A stretch of DNA of 64,000 bases, from NCBI GenBank assembly GCA_025084515.1, contig JAJAGP010000864.1:81001-145000 (forward strand), given 5' to 3'. The notes under the pieces are model-generated. The model made no database searches, was not told the DNA's origin, and saw only the letters and a list, made by a program, of their open reading frames with translations. The position numbers and the translations under genes are program-made. Shown piece by piece: positions 11,143-24,774 of this stretch (the stretch's first letter is position 1; each line of letters starts with the position of its first letter). This DNA is from Ancistrus triradiatus (lineage: Eukaryota; Chordata; Actinopteri; Siluriformes; Loricariidae).

Positions 11143-11558
11143 CGCCTAATCACAGTGTTTGTTACATCGTTAGGGGACACGCCCACCAGGAGACGTTACA
11201 GTATATGAAGAGACAGCAAAGCAGCAGCTTATATTGAAAAAGGATCAGTTCGACTGAAAACTCCAAATCCCACTGTAACCACAGCAACCGCGTAAACAAA
11301 CACCACCATAAAACAGTGCCTTGGCATTTTTACGTTCGCTTCAATCAGCTCTGACAGGCTCTCGCGCTCTGCCTCTCTCCTTACATGGTACTACAGACAA
11401 AAGCAGCTCAAGTACCCGGAGCCTGAGCTCTGAACTGTGATCAGATTAATGAACTGGACTGAATCAGACTGACAGATGAAGGTATTTATCAAAGCAGCAG
11501 CCGTGTGTCCGGGAGATATCACGCACTGGTGTACGGCGCCATACAGGATAAATGGTAC
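11143..11558. other. No gene recognised; downstream of stau2 exon 12
   Basis: Should be stau2 intron. Nothing resembling the final stau2 exon (helix AALSALKQFSEQG) is visible here or further left. Confidence 0.5.
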
Positions 11559-11672
11559 CTGGTCGTGACTGGCCTGCACCGAACTCCCCACGCCGTGGAA
11601 ACTCATCTGAACCGGGGACAGCGTGAGGTACGTCACAAACTCCGAATCCGTCTGTCTGTCCGTGTACTGCAC
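11559..11672 (-). CDS. stau2: stau2 exon 12: beta strands of dsRBD5
   Basis: It encodes VQYTDRQTDSEFVTYLTLSP and VQMSFHGVGSSVQASHDQ, matching the human segment VHYCDRQSGKECVTCLTLAP onward. Length is 114 nt, 38 codons, phase 0 at both ends. Skipping it would join LQGFQ directly to the final helix in frame, as in shorter human STAU2 isoforms. Acceptor CTCAG, donor CAG|GTACCA. The next exon (AALSALKQ...) is not visible to the left. Confidence 0.93.
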
Positions 11673-14600
11673 CTGAGACATACGACAATAACGAAGCATA
11701 ATAAAAAACAAGGTGTTTCAACAGCGCCACCTAGTGGACAAACACTACGAGGCTCAGTCTTAATGGAACCAGATTTAGACGTAATTAAGCAATTCCTACA
11801 TTTCATATCCAATATACAAAAACCCCAAACATGACTTTATTACTACATCTAGGACCTGCAGTTCCACTGATCCACCAACAGAGGAGGGTGTCAGACATTA
11901 ACATCGTACAATTTAGGTCCGTTGTCTGAATGGATCTCGTTCTGGTCCGTCCCCTATTATAATGATTTCACTGTAAATCACTGCAAGTCATCTGCCAACT
12001 GGGCGTGGCTTCGGGTGTCTAAAGCAGGATTTGGCTTTAGAAGTCAAATGAATTCTGCATTATATCTATAGTCTTATGGTGCATTTCTTCAGCAATATTC
12101 AATAAACAGCCATTATCTCATAATTGATCAAAACAAAACAAAAGCGTTAATTTACAATTCCCCCATTTGTAAAGTAAAATGTCCCTGTTTCAAATACACC
12201 ATGCAATAATGAAACAATAATAGACAGACGGATTTCTTCTCCAGCATCACTCAAAGCACGTATGCTTTTCAAACGTAGCTGCCACAAATAAATAAGTAAT
12301 CATAACACTATGCTGATTCCAATCCAACAGCCTGACCACAATGACTTTAAACACAGAAACAAAGGACACACTGGACGAATGCAAGCTGATCTCGGAACCA
12401 ATCTATTTGTTTTGTGCAAAAGCACCATCTAGCGACTATTACATGTCAAATAGCGTCCTTGTCAGAAGACTCGGAGGTCTTTAGACTGCTCTAGCGGCAC
12501 TTTAAGTTGGTAATAAAGCACGTGTGGTGTCATTTTTTTATGTATCCCGTCATACCGCTCAAGTGCAACCGCTCGAAACAAATCAGACAGAACTTAAAAA
12601 ATAAAGCCAAATATAGAGAAATATCTTGCGCAATACACAAACACGGGTTTGAATGTGTGCTAAAATGAAAAGATTACAGGCATAACAGCATCCTTTCTAA
12701 GATATGACAGCATGTGGTTTGGGACACAGCCGAGTGTTTGCGTGTAAACGTCTTTAGTTCCTAAATGTGTCATAATAAATAAATAAAATAAAAAGGGACA
12801 GCTTTCAGCACTGTATAACAAAAATAACGATATTATCCTCCCTGATGATACTGTCCCTCCCTGTGTCTCGTCCTGCAGCAGCTGGATCCCATGGAGAAAT
12901 CAGATCCACCTCTGGTGCTGCGTTTGCTGATGTAAATGGGTGAATGGGCGGCGCTGGGTGGTGGAGGTGAGACAGGAGGAACGTTTGATGTGGAGAACAG
13001 AGAGAACGCCGAGAGCAGAGAGAGGCGTTTGAAGTGGTTTCACACGGGAGAGGAGGAAGGAGAGAAGAACCGGAGAGCAAACTGTCACTCAGGGTCCAAA
13101 TATCTCCCTCTCTTTCTCCCTCTGTCTGTCTCTGTCTGTCTCTCTCTCTCTCCCTCTATATTATATATCTCACACAGTAATATCACAATAACACAACAAC
13201 CAAAACAAAATCAGTTCAGTTCCGGTCTGCAACCAAGAACTGCGTGATGTCAGAGGGCTGAGGGGTGGAGTCACTTGCATCCATAAAAACAATTCCAGTT
13301 ATTCAAGTCAAACAAAGACTTGAACAGGTTATAATTATTTTTAGGGATGGGAATCGAGAGTTGATTCCAGCTGTGAACCGGTTCCAAATTGTCAGATCCA
13401 CCAGAATCCTGTGCCTCCAAAGGTTATCGACTTTTTAATCCCTGCTTTTATCAGAGCTGCGCATCACAAAATATCAACAAGAAGGAAGTCCAAAGTGTGG
13501 CTTCATTTCAGGAAGAAAGAAGACAGTGGTGCTTCTTGTACTTGCAGTAAAATTGTCGTTTCAAGTAAGGGTGGAAACACCAGCAATACGTCAAAACATG
13601 GGCTAAAATTCCAGGAATGCCACGTATCTGACACACCAAGCACAAGAGCAGCCCTGCCACTCCAAGGGTGAATACTCTGAGTTATAATAAATACAGTTTA
13701 TAATAAAGCATTACGCAGACAGGCTTAGTTTTTCTTTGACTAAGAAAACTGAAAACTGATGCTGTACAAACTCTCTCATTTCATCCATATTAGTTGATGA
13801 CAGACGGCTGAGGCTCGTTTATCTTCATTTGTTCAGATGTTATTAGGCTGACATTCTACGCAATGCTCAGACTCAGATTATAAAACAGCTGAGCTGATCC
13901 TGAAAATCTGTGGAGGCCTGCATAAATCCTTCGGTTGGCTGGGGACGAAGTTCCACCATAGACTTTCCTGCTTAGACTGAAGATCTTGGAGTGACTCTGT
14001 TTATCACTATAAGACTTATTTGTTTAGATAAATTAGTTTCTTTCTTACATTTATCATCTAAGCCACCCAAGGAGGTTGGGTGTCTTTTTGAGTCTTGGTC
14101 CCCCCAAGGTTTCTTCCTCATAACACTTAGGGAGTTTTTCCTTTCCACTGTCAACCAAGGCTTGCTCAATTTGGGATTGGCTGTAGATATTAGAAGATAA
14201 TCTAAAATTGTAGAGTTGCTTTGAGACAATGCTCCATTGTAAAAAACGCTATAGAAATAAATCTGACTTGACTATAAATCTTAACAGGTCAGTGTTTCTG
14301 TTATGCACCGCTGGCACGCATCTGTTATAACTGAGCGCGTTTAGATGCACTTCATAATCTGTTAACAGCAGAATCATATTTGTTCAGAAATCCGAACGAG
14401 TTTACACGCGCTCAATAATCCGATAATGGGTAACCGCCAGTTTTACATGACTTTTACATGTAACCAGTCAATAACCTCGCAGAAACGTGTGATATAAACT
14501 TCACACTTTACTAATTAAATAGCCATTTTGCGACGTTTCATTCCCTGCTGCATTTATTTCTGGGGTTGCCAGATCCCCTAAGGAAATAGGAAAAAGCCCC

Positions 14601-17600
14601 AAAAAAAGAGGGAAAGTCTCTTATAAATAGCAGACCTGGCAACTTATGCCAAGCTGAAACTGTTGGGTCTGTAAGCAAAGTCCTTAACCCACAATGGCTT
14701 GAGCAGTAAGACTGTAAGTCGCCCTAAGTCTACTACATGAGTCAATGTAAATGTGTGTGTTTAATAAATGTTTTTTTTGTGTTTTACTTTTACAGAACAG
14801 TTTACTTCCATAACCAGCAAGAACAGAATGAGCTGACGTGTGTCTTTGTGTGTGAAGCCAATCTCTGTGGGAACACTGTGTGTGGAGTGTCAGGTGAGCA
14901 TCATAAAGGGTCTTTTGTAGTGTGTGTGTATCAGGTAGAACTCTGACTTTGTTTTTATGGACAGTTTTAATAAAGCAGATCCGTCCACGGTGCTGCGGAA
15001 TCTGCTACGAGTTATAGTCATTCTTAAAACTGATTGAGCACTCATTGCGCTTACATGCACTTAATCTGATAGCTGAAGAAAATCACATTTTGTCAGTAAT
15101 CTGATCAACGAGTTTACATGCACCCGAGTAATCAAATAATGGAAAATTCCGGGTTTACGTGACTATAATCACAACCAGCCAATAATCTCATAGAAATATG
15201 TGACATAAATTTCAAACGTTAATATTAAATAATCAAAATATTCATTTTCTCAAGTATATAACTGCATTCCAGAGTCTCCACAAAGTCTCCGATAGCCATT
15301 TTGCTGCCTTTAATTCCTTGGTTGCCAGATCTAGTGAGAGAAAAAACGTCACAGTCAATGGACAGAGACCATATAAAGCCAAGTCTTCGGAATAGATGGA
15401 CCTGGCAACTGTGGGGGTGGACTTGCGCACATGCGCAGACTGAAAAAACAGATTATAATCTGGTAACTGGTACACATGCTAAGCTAAATCCAGCTCTCTT
15501 CATCAGATTTCTTAATCTGATTTTTAGATCGGAGTATGCTGTATGCATGATCAGGTGAATAATCAGATAACTGCAGAAATCTGACTATGATCGGATTATT
15601 TAGTGCATGTAAACACACTCACAGAGTATTAGACAGAGAGACAGGCCGATAGAACAGAACAGAGAAGAGAGACTATAAAGACTAAATTACACTGGGTCCT
15701 GACGGATTAATTAAGAGCAACAATGAACGTATTAACGATTGATTAGGGAAGGTATCGGGTGGACCGGGTGGAATTCATCGATCTCAGGTGAAGCGGGCGG
15801 AATGTGATGACGGCGTGCACCTGGTTCCTGTGGAAGTGGACGACGGTGCAGTAAGAGCTCATGATGACTGGACGCCGGGTGCAGCGAGGTCAGGCCTCAA
15901 TGCGTTCTTTGTGTGCGAGATTATTGTGAAGGTTCCTCGCAAAGCTGCTGATGGAAACGCGGCGCTGACGGAGCCGACTGATCCGGATCGCTGCTGTTCA
16001 CACACACTTATTACTCCCTCGGCCTGACGCGTGATCAGGGACGCACTGATACGGGCGGCCTAAAGCGGATTTTTACTGCGTTCTGCTTGGATAATGAAGC
16101 TTCCTGAAAGATATCTGGGTTACTTGGGGTCTGTGGGGTATTTATGGCACGTGTGAATAGGTTTGTATGGTTAAGGGGTATTTCGAATTCGAAGGGGCGT
16201 AATGTCTCAGGGTTTTTAGGATTGATGGCCATTAGGCTGTGGGAGGTAATTAGGGTTGAGAGGCACTTAGCCTTTGGCGGGTATTATTGGGTTAAGAGCA
16301 TCAGACTCTTAACGGGTTTGTATGGTAAAGAAACAATAAATATAATAACATTAAAAACCTAAAATACGTATATAATAAAGTTACAGTTCAGTAAAGCCGC
16401 CGTTCGCTCGCTCCGTGTTTACATCCAGAGTTAAACCCAAATCACTTCCACAAACATCAAAGAGCTCAGCGTTATAAACACCTGCTTTATATCAAAATCC
16501 ATCAGTCCTTGTGAAGCTCACACAGGTGGTTCTACTCATGGAGCAGCAATTCCTTAAATTAACATACACTCACAAGGAAGCCAAGGAAGGGAACTGAGAT
16601 AAGAAGCTTCAGTACCGATCAGCAGGAACCGTTTCTTCCATCATACACTAATCGGCACCATCAACAAATAATCCCACTTAATAACGATCTGCATCTCAAA
16701 ACGGTTTTCCATCCACCAAGTTTTTGCGAATTGAAAAAAGTCCAAAATTCCAAAATATGGCAAGGTGAAAAAGTTAGAATATCGCTAAAGCCGAAAAAAA
16801 AGGTGATTGAAAAGCCTTTTTTAAATAAACAATCAGTCACATGATTCCGTTCCACCTGATCAGACCAGAAACAAAACAAAATCACTACAGTGACATTTAG
16901 ACATGATTTAATTCTTGTCTCCTCCTTGCATTTACCCTCACACACAGGTTGAAATGAACACGGGGGTAGTACACTCAGGATGTGGCTGTTCTCCGGTTAA
17001 TATTCAGTGTGCTGAGAAAATGCTGGCTTTCAAGGAGAAACGGAGCTAAAGCTGGACTGAAGAACTGAAAAAGCGAATCCTGTACGGTTTTTGTGCAGAA
17101 CAGAACGGGTAAAAGCACTACATTTTTCTTTTTCCTGGCACCTGTCCCACCAGTGTGGGGTCCACCCACTACCACTCGATGCGACCGAGAATACTCCAGC
17201 CGACGCGTTGCTCCGTCTGCCGCCAGAGACCACACTCAAACCATGGCAATTTAGCGTAATCAATCAACCTAACATGCATGTCTTTGGACTGTGGGAGGAA
17301 ACCGGAGTACCCGGAGTAAACCCACGCAGACACGGGGAGGACATGCAGACTCCACACAGAATGGACCCAGGCCGCTACACCCTGGGATTGAACCCAGGAC
17401 CTTCTTGCTGTGAGGCGGCGATGCTACCCACCGAGCCACCGTGCCGCCCCGGGTAAAGGCACTACATTACGGAATAATTATATTTTTATTAATACATTTA
17501 TTTTATTAATACATACAATACAATATTATTATTAATACATTTACTTGTTAAACAATGATGTTTTCATTGAATCACATTGTTTTGTCGCAAATCAATAAAG

Positions 17601-20600
17601 CGATAATACTGATTTTGACCATGATTGTATAACATGCCTAATAGCACCCTTACCCATGATGAAATCACCAAAACTCACAGCTTATGTCCTTATTAAAATC
17701 CAAAAGGAAAAATAATCGTGATAAATACCAAAGCTTTAAATCGTGACGTAATATCTTGCTCACCCTTGGTTCAAAAGTGCTGCACAAATAAAACTTGAAT
17801 AATAATAAAGGTTAGGTGCCTTTTAGGCAGCACAATTTATAACCAAAATATGGGAAATCAGCTAAACATTTTCAGCTGCTGTTCCAAGTACCTGGAAGCC
17901 CTGGAGGTGAGCGAGATACTCGAGCTGCTGCGCCGGCTGGACCGAGCTGCAGGGGATGCTGGGAGTTTTTGGTGCTTTGCTCAGCAGCTCTCGTGCGATG
18001 GCGGCCGTCTTCGATGCGTTGTTGGCGTAGAACGGAGTCTGGGTCACGTCTTTAGGGTTGAGGAAGGGCCCGGGGGTGACGGTGCCTCCTTTATTCCTGC
18101 TGGCCTCCATCTCCTGGTACACATCCGGGGAGAGGTGCAGGATCCCCTTCTGCGCTGGAGGCAGGAGGAAACAAGACGGGGTGTAATACACACAGACACG
18201 TAATGATTCAAGACATACTAAGATAAAACGTGAAGAATGCGACAAAGGAAATCAATTCCATCTTGTTTCACTGGACGTCTTAAAGGACCAAGTTCATTAG
18301 GTTGAGACTGTGCCCTGTTAAGCAAGTTGCCATGGTAACCGTCTCAAGAAGATAACGTTTGAGAAACCAAAAACTACATTGTGCTCCGGGGACGCAGAAA
18401 CAAAAACAGTTCTTCTGAGCGACTAAAAATGCAGAAGTCTGAACTGTTTTCAGGTCAGAAACCCCAGACAATTGTCTCACCAAGACTCACAAACCATCCT
18501 AAACGAGTCCTGTGCCGAAATCCTCCTGCCACCCACACAGACGGGAAGCTAACGGGAAGTTTATTTAAAACAATACTCAGAGTAAACAGCGCTACGATGA
18601 ACCGCACGATGCAAAGCTTCTCCCTCACAGCACATTTCAAATGAACCAGTCCTATATCAGTTCAAACTGAAACACTCCTCCAAATATTAGAAACATTTTG
18701 AAAATAATACTGCAAACTCTTAATTCTAGCTGTGAGTAAAAACAAAGTAAGTTAGGATTAGGGACATGGTATAAGGTTAGGAGTTACAGATATAGGGTTA
18801 TTGTCTAGGGCTTTTGGGCTATAGTTAAGGGTTTAATGATTAGCAGTTGTGCATTGGGGATTGGGGTTAAGTGATTAGGGTTTAGCATAAAGAGTGGCTA
18901 TATGATATTTTATCGTATTGTGATAAATTTTAATATTGTGGTAGATCATTTGCCTTTCAAGGAGATCACCAGTGCTTAAAGAACACGCACCGACTGCATG
19001 TTTACTTATAAAGAGTGCAATTAGTCCTGTTTAATTAGATAAAGTTCAACACTTGCATGGAATAATACTTGAGTAATAGTTTTTAAGAATCTGTCAGGAC
19101 TGATGCGTTTTGTCTGCGATCACATGTATCGTGACAAATATCGTGCATTGTGAAAATGTCTTTAAATATCGTGATATGATATTTTTACCATATCGCCCCA
19201 CCCCTACCCAGACACTCGCTTATATTCTCCAGTTCATTACGTTCTTTATTTTATTCTGTATTCCATTTGTTACATTAGTTTATTACATTCTCCATAATAC
19301 TAGAGTCTCTATTCATTATATTGTCTTATTTATTATATCCAGCTTGTGTATTTAAACTACTACTATAAAATAATTTTTTAGGCAATGTAATTTCATTCTA
19401 ACATAACCTCTAGGCTGCCCAAGGAGGTTAGGTCCTGTTTTGAGTCTTGATCCCTACAAGGTTTCTTCCTAATCATATTTCGGCATTTTGTCCAGGCTTG
19501 CTCAGCTGGGGCCGAGGGTCAAGATTTTTGTAAAGAGACAATGATCTACTGTAAAAAGCACTATAGAAATAAATGTGACTATAGGCGTTATCGATTAAGC
19601 TACAGGAATTAGTGGTTATGGCCGCGGACAGTTGTCGGTCATGTCCCAAGATTTTCTTCAGTACTGGAGTTTAATCCTGCAGCTGTACACCTTGTTAAAT
19701 AAAAAGCATGATCTCAGAAACTCTGTGCTGCTTTTTATTAACGTTATTTAGTTTAAATTTAGTTAAAACAAAGTTTCTGTTGCGAAATATGAAAACAGAG
19801 CAACAGCAGAACGTATTAAAATAGACGCGAGAGCCAGGATGACATCATCAGTGACATAAAAAACCTCAATAAAACGCTCAATCAGGCCCCTTTATACCCC
19901 TCTCCCCCCTTCAGATAGAGCCAAGGCTTGATTTAAAACAGATAACACACACCCACGCTTGTGTAGAACCACTTAGGTCTCATGCTGAAACAAATCTAGT
20001 CCTGTATCGTTAATAGAGGGAACTGCAGCCAGAAGTTTGTGAACCCCTGCAGTAATGCACTGGATTTCTTTGCGTATAAACGGTGCAGACTAAGTTATGT
20101 TTATATGATCAGCTGAAGCGAAGAAAAGCAACACCCCTGGTGTGTTAAAGTGCCTTCTGCTTGATGTTACACATGTTGCACTGGCCCTGTCCTTCCGCCT
20201 GCTTAGTATCATCATAAAGAACGACTCGGGCTTTGGAAAAAAGGCTATAAGGTATAAATCATATGCGATTCTTTTACACGCAGCTCCTTTTGGTGTCTAT
20301 AACATTAATATTATAGGATTAGTGGTGGGATTACACACGGCATACTCACTTTTACCGAGAGCTTGTGTTTACTGATTCATTTGTTCATTCTAAAAGACTA
20401 CTTAAGCGTTATTTATATAGTAGTGCCGCTCTATTATTGTATTTACTCCACCCCCACAGTTTACACCCCATTCCGGTTTGGATTACACTGGATTTTGGAC
20501 TGCATCTACAGGAATTTGGGACCGTTCCGGCAAAATAGCGTCAGGCCGAAGTTGGACGAGACGTCTGGCTCACAATCGACGTTCAGATTCATCCCCAAGG

Positions 20601-21686
20601 TGTTCGGTGGTGTTGAGGTCAGGGCTCTGTGCAGGCCGCTGGAGCTCCTCCAACCAAACTAATCATAGTGTATTTTCATGGAGCTCACTGGGCGCTCGGT
20701 GCTCATGCCAGAATAGAAAAGCAAAGCAAAGCGAAACATCCTGCATAACCCTGTGAGGGTCATGAGGGAGGGTCTGGAGCCACGCTAGGCAGGGCACCGG
20801 TCCACTGCAGGGTTGGAACAGGAAAGCACCTTCAAGTTAGAAGCATAAAGTCTGAAATGCTTTTGCTGACTGGAACTAGGTGTCCTCATTCATCCTCCAC
20901 CAAACTTTACCGTTGGCACAACGCCTTTCTGTTCGTCAGCGTGATTAATCCTGAGAAAAATCTAGATGTTCCTCTGCTCTAGAGGCCAGTTTTTATTCAT
21001 GTGCTTTGAAATAATAACAGGCGAGGCAAGGGCAAATTCATTTACATAGCACCTTTCGTACATTCAAAGTGCTATACAGATTTAAAAACACAGAAAATGA
21101 TGGAATAATAAAAAAAAAAAAAGTTTGTACTATACTTTCTGTACTTTACACAGACAAAACGTGATTTTCTTATTGACAGTTTTGAATCCTGTTCAGTTAT
21201 TCTCACACAATCAAGTTATCTGTTACTTGGGCTGTGCTAGTATAACTATATTACATTTATCAACATATAAATTTTTTTGAAGAAAGAAAACACGTTTCAA
21301 AAGGGGTGTAAGCCACCATCTCCGATCACGTAGATGTCACAGTACAGGGTTTTGACTCAGTTTGTTCGCTGTATTATCAATGTGATGCATTTAGATGACT
21401 CAGATTATAAACCTTAACTTAATTCAGCTGTTTTTATATTTTCAGCAAACTATCTCTGGAATACCTTTCCAGTCTGAAGCATTTGAACTCGATCACAAGG
21501 ACCTATGACCACATAATTTTGGTCATACAGTGTATGTATGAGACGGTCTACAAACATCAGGCATCCACAGATTAATGAAATCTTTCTCTCGTCCTGAAAC
21601 TACTGAACTACTGGAATAAACAGCAGATTGGAGAAGTGTATGGTTATATCTTACAGTCCTAGTAGGGAATAGGGAGGACACAGCAC

Positions 21687-21734
<48 letters not shown>

Positions 21735-24517
21735 TAAACACAGATACAGTATGGAGTGTGAGCAGAAGGCACTACTGGACATTAACGTGTTTTATAAACA
21801 GGATTAGGCTCAGGTATTTTATCACTGCCGTGCTATTACAGTGTTTAGACAGGTTAAGCCCGAGCGTAACGATGTGTGTTTCATATCCGAGAGTTACACA
21901 CTTAAACAGTTATAAACCTTAGCATACAGACAGTTTGTTTAACACGGAGCTCTGGATTGCATCAGCGCAGAGGAAGTGTAAATTACAGAACATTACAGCC
22001 AGAGTTTACAGAGCGAGGGTGAACCCAACGCTAACAAACATGGCTCCGTCCTAAACCAAACACTCCTGGACTGGCAGAGCCCATCACCTAGGCAACTGGG
22101 TTCGTCCCAAATCAATTATGCAACCACACTAAAGGCTTACACTAAATTACTAAACATCCATTATGCATCCCCAAACCTGGCCAGCTCTCCACCCGATGAG
22201 AACCAGCGAATAAAAAAAACAAAACAAAGACAAACACCAGGTCCTAACGTTTGGATTTAGTCATTTGGCAGACGTCCTTATCCTGACAGACCCAACATGA
22301 TACAGCCTTACAAGTCACAATGCAAGCTTTTCTAGGTTAAGGGCCTGTGGATAAGGGTCCCAGTCAACCAAAAGTGCCATTACTGTGAAAGGAAAGTGTC
22401 TGGTAGATCACTCAGATAATCACATGACTGGTTTGGTGGTGCCTGGTTTATCTGAATAAGGAGTGCATGTAAACTTGTTGATCGCATGACTGATAAAATC
22501 AGTGTAAACACAATCATTGATAGCAAGCACTTACATGGTAAATAGTGGTGGACCAATACGGGTTTTTTAATTGCCGATGCTGATATTTAGAGAGCAGTGA
22601 CCGATGGTCAATATGTAATGGCGATTTTTTTTTAGCTACTGACAAAACTAATCATCATAAATGAGACACAAAATTTCTGAACTTAAATGAACATTTAAGA
22701 TTTAAATGTACTGTCTCTGTTTGCACTCTGTCTTTTTTATAAAGTAAAAATAAAGTTTTATTGAACTTAACAACAACATTACAGCATCATGTTGTTTCTG
22801 AGAAAGAAACAAATAAATACCTGTAAATACTTGCAAAATATAAACAATCTTAGAGTTTCTCTGCATTTTCTCCACTATTTTAAATACTGGCCTTGATAGC
22901 GCAGATGCTGATCATCTCAAAATGGCATTAATTAATGGGCGGCCGATTAATCGGTCTATCTCTAATGATAACACTCTGACGTGAAATCAAAAGTAAAATC
23001 AGACAGGGAGCAAAGAGCAAGATAGAAACACGTTATTATTACATTTTTTAGGTGGTTAGGTCCTGCTACGCAGCTAAGCCTCACTCTTGATTCTGTCCTT
23101 GTGCGCTATTAGCTGCTATTTTCCTCCTAAACAATAGAAAGAGCCATCTACCGTATTTTTCGGACCATAAGGCGCACTTAAAATCCTTAAATTTTCTCAA
23201 AAATCGACAGTGCGCCTTAAAATGCGGTGCGCCTAATGTATGAATTAATTCTGGTTGAGCCTTCTGACCTAGAACCGATTGTAGATGGTACACGGCGCTC
23301 ATAAATCTGTCAAAATGTTTTAGCACGGTCTTGGTAGGTTACGAAGCTTACGGCCACCGTAGTGCGCAGCATCGCGGAGTAATATGGTATGTGCTTCAGC
23401 ATTAGGGTACGTGCATCATTCATTTATTTTCGAAGCGGATTTCAAACTTCAAACCGCTATCGATCCACGCAGTACAACATGGACATAGAGCAGCTGCGAG
23501 AGAATTCAACATTAACGAATCAATGGTAACGGAAGTGGAGGAAGCAAAGAAGACGCCCTGCGCCAGGTAAAGACCAAACTGAGCTTCCGACGGAACTTAA
23601 GAGTTTTGTTGTTTTCATTTAATGCGCCTTATAACCCGGTGCGCTTTATGTATGAAAATAGACCCGTTAGCAGCCCGATCACTCTCTGGTGTATGAACTG
23701 TCTTTCACTGATATATCGCACCTTAATACGCTTTATAGCCGAATTTTCATGCAAACAACTGTTAGTCTTCATCTCGTATATTATTTTTGGAAGCCTGGAA
23801 ACCTATCACGGGTCAGTGTTTTCCTTACACCGATTTCTTTGTGGCGGCCACAGTACCTATCAATGAATGATTTCCTTTTTTTTTTTTTCACCATTTAAGA
23901 TGGGTTGATTAGTGGTTTGGTAGTTTGTTTTACGTCGCATCAGCGTAAACGACGACTATTTCACGGCTGGAGGAAGCCTACATCGGTACTAGTCAGACAT
24001 GTGCACACTAGGCCAATTTAGAGCAAACCAATTGACCTAATGCACATCTTTGGAATGTGGGGAAATCGGGGTTCGAACCAGGGGATCTCTGGAGAATTTA
24101 AGATGGGTAAAAAAATGTTGTTTCACTGTAAAATTGTGTGCAGTGATTCAGTCAGCCCCTCCTTACCCCCAGCCCTCTCCCTCTCTCTCTCTCTCTCACT
24201 CTCACACGCACAAACATTTACTGTGTCTCGTTTATGAGACAGGTTTCTGGATTCTTGCACGCTGTTTTGGTTTGTTTTGACCGGTGTAACCATTTTCACT
24301 CGCTCTCAGTACTTGCAAATTCAAATATTTGCATTGGAGCATGTTATAGACAGCATTATTTACACCTGCGCTATCACCTTACTGCCACAAATATTAATCC
24401 TGTGGTAAAAACAGTACGATATTATGTGTAAATAAAATAATTATATAAACACATGGATGCATATGTGATGACTGGACTTGAGAACTGAGAAATCCTTTCC
24501 AACAGCCCTAACAAGAA

Positions 24518-24561
<44 letters not shown>

Positions 24562-24711
24562 TGTGTGTGTGTGTGTGTATATAATCCTGAGTGGCAGATA
24601 AATAAGAGCAGAGCTTGAGTGTGTGTGAATAGAGAGGAATCTGCAGGCCATGCCCTCCAGTCAGAAAAATTAAACACACAGACATCACACACTCTCTCTC
24701 TCTCTCACACA

Positions 24712-24774
<63 letters not shown>

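Noticed and set aside
12805..13080. 91-codon minus-strand frame as an alternative stau2 3' exon
   Set aside because: The peptide does not resemble any Staufen C-terminus, and I see no convincing acceptor with a following stop and polyadenylation signal.
17374..17450. A functional tRNA gene at the SINE head (and at 37.0, 44.9 and 54.3 kb)
   Set aside because: A and B boxes are present, but the flanking stems do not close as a cloverleaf and each is followed by a SINE body, with target duplications in the best case.
18740..18890. Telomere-like TTAGGG sequence as evidence of a chromosome end or fusion
   Set aside because: Units are too diverged and the stretch too short. Such degenerate runs are common in fish introns.
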